A stretch of 40,151 bases of DNA from Bacteroidia bacterium (GTDB lineage: Bacteria > Bacteroidota > Bacteroidia > NS11-12g > UBA955), in NCBI GenBank assembly GCA_023268875.1, contig JALRKL010000088.1, positions 1-40,151 of the forward strand, in the 5' to 3' direction. A model generated the notes under the pieces. It saw only the letters and a list, made by a program, of their open reading frames with translations. It was not told where the DNA came from and made no database searches. Of this stretch, positions 37,186 to 40,151 are shown piece by piece; the first letter of the stretch is position 1; each line of letters opens with the position of its first letter. The position numbers were made by a program, and so were the translations under genes.

Positions 37186-38559
37186 TTATAATGCAATCGT
37201 TGTGTTTATTCCACTGGAAATAGTAAAAGGCATTTTCTTGGTGTAAAGGGTTCTCGTTTCACTTTTCAAACGGTAAACTACCGAATAATTACCCGGCTGC
37301 ATGATAATTTCATGCCTACCAGCCGTAGATGGGATATCCTTTACCCAGATCATTTTACCGTCAACTTCTTGAAAAATAGAGCCCGATAAGTCCCTTCCGG
37401 TTTTCAAGGATAACATTCCTGGGGAAGGAATTTCGATAATACGAGTCTTATTTTGTGAAATTGTGAGGTTGTTAAAGCGTAATCGCGGAGTACTTAATAT
37501 TTCGATATCGTAGGAACCCGTGAGATACTTCTGCTTGGTATTAAACACTTGGTGGTGCACGGTTTCCATGTTGCCTTTGCGCCTCACAATAGCATGAAGC
37601 TCTTTGTAATTTGTTATCCCGCCTATCTTCAAATGCAAATCACCTCGTGGTGTTGAGGCGGCCAATGTGTTATGCCTTCCCGGTATGACTTCGAAGTTGT
37701 TTTTCTCAACTGGGGGAAGTGTGTGAACGACCATATCGTAACGTCGCAATGGGTCTAAATAAAGGGTATCTGGAATTCCTTTCCCATTCATCGTATGAAC
37801 AACATGTTCGACCAAACTGCCATTGTCCGAATCGTACAAACTCAGAGGCACATCCGTTTCTGTGGGTCTTCCTTGATCGTCTAAAAGATTAATCTGTACC
37901 GAGGTATTGTTCAAGACTTGTTTAACAATAACACCGATTATTTTATTAAACTGGTCTATCCCTTCCGCATTATAGTAGGTGCCTGCACATGAATAATTCT
38001 TTCTAAAAGACTCGGCATCGGTGCCCATTCCCACAATAAACGGCCTTAAAATGATTCCTTTTTTCTGTAGTAAAGTACTTACCTCACAAGGATCACCAGG
38101 ACATTCCTCAACACCATCCGTTATTATAATGATTACGTTTCTCGCGGTTTTATCTTGGGGGAAATCGCTTTCCGTTGCCAACAACGATTGCGTAATCGAC
38201 GTATAACCCAAGGGCTTTAATCCGCGTAAGGTTTGTCTAAATTGCTTATGATTAAAAGCGGAAAACGGAACTTCTAGTTTTGTATCGTTACAGTCTCTAA
38301 GAGAATTGGGTTTGTTATGTCCAAAAACCCGTAAACCAATTTCGACATCCTGCACTTGGCGTAATGAATCGGCCATATTGGATAGCAGCGTAACGGCAAC
38401 TGCCCAACGATTCACATCTTCCATTTCGGCCAACATACTTCCACTAGCGTCCAATAGGAAAAGTATGCGCGTTTTTCTACCTTCAAAGGCATTAATTATT
38501 TGGGCTTGTGTGAACTGACTTCCCCAAATAAAAATGAATAAAAACGCTATTTTCCTCAT
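37186..38559 (-). CDS. Secreted VWA-domain protein
   Basis: Signal MRKIAFLFIFIWGSQFTQAQ; MIDAS RILFLLDASGSM and NVIIIITDGVEECPGDPCE; C-terminal beta-rich region. Confidence 0.9.
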   Translation of the reverse strand: MRKIAFLFIFIWGSQFTQAQIINAFEGRKTRILFLLDASGSMLAEMEDVNRWAVAVTLLSNMADSLRQVQDVEIGLRVFGHNKPNSLRDCNDTKLEVPFSAFNHKQFRQTLRGLKPLGYTSITQSLLATESDFPQDKTARNVIIIITDGVEECPGDPCEVSTLLQKKGIILRPFIVGMGTDAESFRKNYSCAGTYYNAEGIDQFNKIIGVIVKQVLNNTSVQINLLDDQGRPTETDVPLSLYDSDNGSLVEHVVHTMNGKGIPDTLYLDPLRRYDMVVHTLPPVEKNNFEVIPGRHNTLAASTPRGDLHLKIGGITNYKELHAIVRRKGNMETVHHQVFNTKQKYLTGSYDIEILSTPRLRFNNLTISQNKTRIIEIPSPGMLSLKTGRDLSGSIFQEVDGKMIWVKDIPSTAGRHEIIMQPGNYSVVYRLKSETRTLYTKKMPFTISSGINTTIAL

Positions 38560-38571
38560 AGTCGTTGACTT

Positions 38572-39420
38572 TTAGTAATCGCCAAATTGTGTTTCGGGCA
38601 ATTGTGCTAAGGCTTTGGCCAACTGATCGTCGTTTGGAGCTTTGCCATGCCAAGCATGCGTACCCATCATAAAGTCTACGCCCTGACCCATTTCTGTTTT
38701 CATGATAATTACCACGGGCTTCCCACATCCCAAATGGTTTTGAGCTTGTGGCAAAATACGATGAATCTCGTCCCAATTATTTCCGTCCATTTCGATGGTC
38801 AACCAACCAAAAGCGCGGAACTTAGAAACCAACTCCGTAATTCCCATCACTTCCTCCGTGCTGCCGTCTATTTGCTGTTGGTTGAAGTCAACAGCCACCA
38901 AAATATTATCTAATTTATTGTGAGCGGCGAACATAACCGCTTCCCATATTTGACCTTCTTGCAATTCGCCATCTCCGGTTAGTGCCCATACAGTGCTCGA
39001 ATCGTTATCCAACTTTTTCTGCATGGCAAACCCCAACGCTACACTCAAACCTTGCCCAAGCGAACCTGTTGCAACACGAACTCCCGGAAGTCCTTCATGC
39101 GTCGTAGGATGCCCTTGCAAACGTGTATTTAACTTCCTAAAAGTTGCTAATTCATCTTTTGGGAAATAACCAGAACGTGCCAAAACACTGTAAAATACTG
39201 GAGAAATATGGCCATTACTCATAACAAATACGTCTTCCCCATTTCCGTGACCGGTGAAGTTTGAGGGATCGTGTTTCATGTAATGAAAATACAAAGCCGT
39301 AAGGTAATCGGCGCAACCCAAAGAACCTCCAGGGTGACCGCTGCTAACGGCATGTACCATACGTAAAATGTCGCGACGCACTTGACGTGCAATTTCGGGT
39401 AGTAAGTTTATGTCAGCCAT
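38572..39420 (-). CDS. Transketolase, N-terminal (TPP-binding) subunit
   Basis: 282 aa; SSGHPGGSLGCADYLTALYFHYM, GSLGQGLSVALGFAMQKK, ALTGDGELQEGQIWEA. Confidence 0.94.
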   Translation of the reverse strand: MADINLLPEIARQVRRDILRMVHAVSSGHPGGSLGCADYLTALYFHYMKHDPSNFTGHGNGEDVFVMSNGHISPVFYSVLARSGYFPKDELATFRKLNTRLQGHPTTHEGLPGVRVATGSLGQGLSVALGFAMQKKLDNDSSTVWALTGDGELQEGQIWEAVMFAAHNKLDNILVAVDFNQQQIDGSTEEVMGITELVSKFRAFGWLTIEMDGNNWDEIHRILPQAQNHLGCGKPVVIIMKTEMGQGVDFMMGTHAWHGKAPNDDQLAKALAQLPETQFGDY

Positions 39421-39451
39421 AAAGGGGCAAAGTTAAGGGTTTCGTTTTTAA

Positions 39452-40151
39452 TTAAACGATTTTTACGCCACCAAAATTGCCCGAACTCATCCATAAGGAT
39501 ACAACATTTTCATTTCCATTTTTTACCCGTAATTGCCAATCCTTCAGAGCCGCCGTTAAATCTATTGGATCGCTAAACAAGCGTACACTCCCTAAGCGGC
39601 TTTGCATTTCTTGAAAACTTGGGATGGGCATCCGCTTTAATTCAAAAACGTGGGGATCGTATAGAACCCATGCCTCATCTGCAGAATCAAATAAGCCTTT
39701 ATAGCCTTCCATGAATTCTGGTTGAAGGCTTGAATAAGTATGTAGTTCAAAAACAGATAAAAAGTACCGATTGGGAAATTGTTCGCGAACGGCGTTGACC
39801 GTTGCTGCAGCTTTAGAGGGCGCATGGGCAAAATCGCGAAATACAATTTCTTTGTCCCCCTCCGCAATGCACTCCAAACGCTTTGAAGTGCCCGGAAAAT
39901 CCGATAAATGCGACCAAGCCACTGCACGTTTTATGCCTAACTGTACAGCCAATTCCACCACACCACAAGCATTTTCAATATTGTGTTTTCCGAAAAATGG
40001 CAGCTGCTGCCGTTCTTTGGTATCCCAAAACAAAAGCGTACCAGAACCATTGGATTCGAAGCGAGGTGCGGAATAGGCTATCGCATTTTTATGCGTACGG
40101 CAAAGTTCACTAAGGCTTTCATCGCCATCATAGTAAACGCAAGTATCTTGA
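39452..40151 (-). CDS. Mur ligase family protein (Mpl-like peptidoglycan ligase), 5' end beyond window
   Basis: Frame stays open upstream of the listed TTG start at 40033 to window edge (QDTCVYYDGDESLSELCRTHKNAIAYSAPRFESNGSGTLLFWDT...); GKHNIENACGVVELA and FRDFAHAPSKAAATVNAVREQFP are Mur ligase central/C-terminal motifs. Confidence 0.85.
   Translation of the reverse strand, partial: QDTCVYYDGDESLSELCRTHKNAIAYSAPRFESNGSGTLLFWDTKERQQLPFFGKHNIENACGVVELAVQLGIKRAVAWSHLSDFPGTSKRLECIAEGDKEIVFRDFAHAPSKAAATVNAVREQFPNRYFLSVFELHTYSSLQPEFMEGYKGLFDSADEAWVLYDPHVFELKRMPIPSFQEMQSRLGSVRLFSDPIDLTAALKDWQLRVKNGNENVVSLWMSSGNFGGVKIV

Overview
This 40 kb window is a gene-dense, AT-leaning chromosomal segment from a Bacteroidota (Flavobacteriia/Sphingobacteriia-like) genome. 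The lineage call rests on T9SS components, TAnnTTTG-type promoters, a split transketolase, and an F-ATPase operon lacking beta/epsilon with a signal-peptide AtpB. I see no phage, transposase, CRISPR, rRNA or tRNA. Most of it is core housekeeping: glycosyltransferase + LptF/G permease, a cobalamin-riboswitch-controlled B12 uptake cassette, TolC + HlyD efflux parts, M20 peptidase, RelA/SpoT, F1Fo-ATPase (atpB-E-F-H-A-G), bactofilin, PorW/SprE, PBP1A, L31 type B, a GlmU-like protein, a Crp-family regulator, a surface lipoprotein + DUF5723-like pair, an MBL-fold lipoprotein, Mfd, a split transketolase with a VWA gene between its halves, and an Mpl-like Mur ligase running off the right edge. I did not find an obviously new multi-gene defence or mobile system. 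The observations most worth follow-up are: (1) a GC-rich terminator-like hairpin between atpE and atpF; (2) a peptidase-less remnant of the M23 membrane anchor next to a bactofilin; (3) a B12 cassette with a BtuG-like beta-propeller and a T9SS-tagged DUF4465-like protein; (4) hairpins built from the last sense codons plus stop codon, including a perfect 24-nt palindrome where two convergent genes meet with zero spacer; (5) a VWA gene inside a split transketolase operon. All homology calls come from reading the translations; no database search was run.
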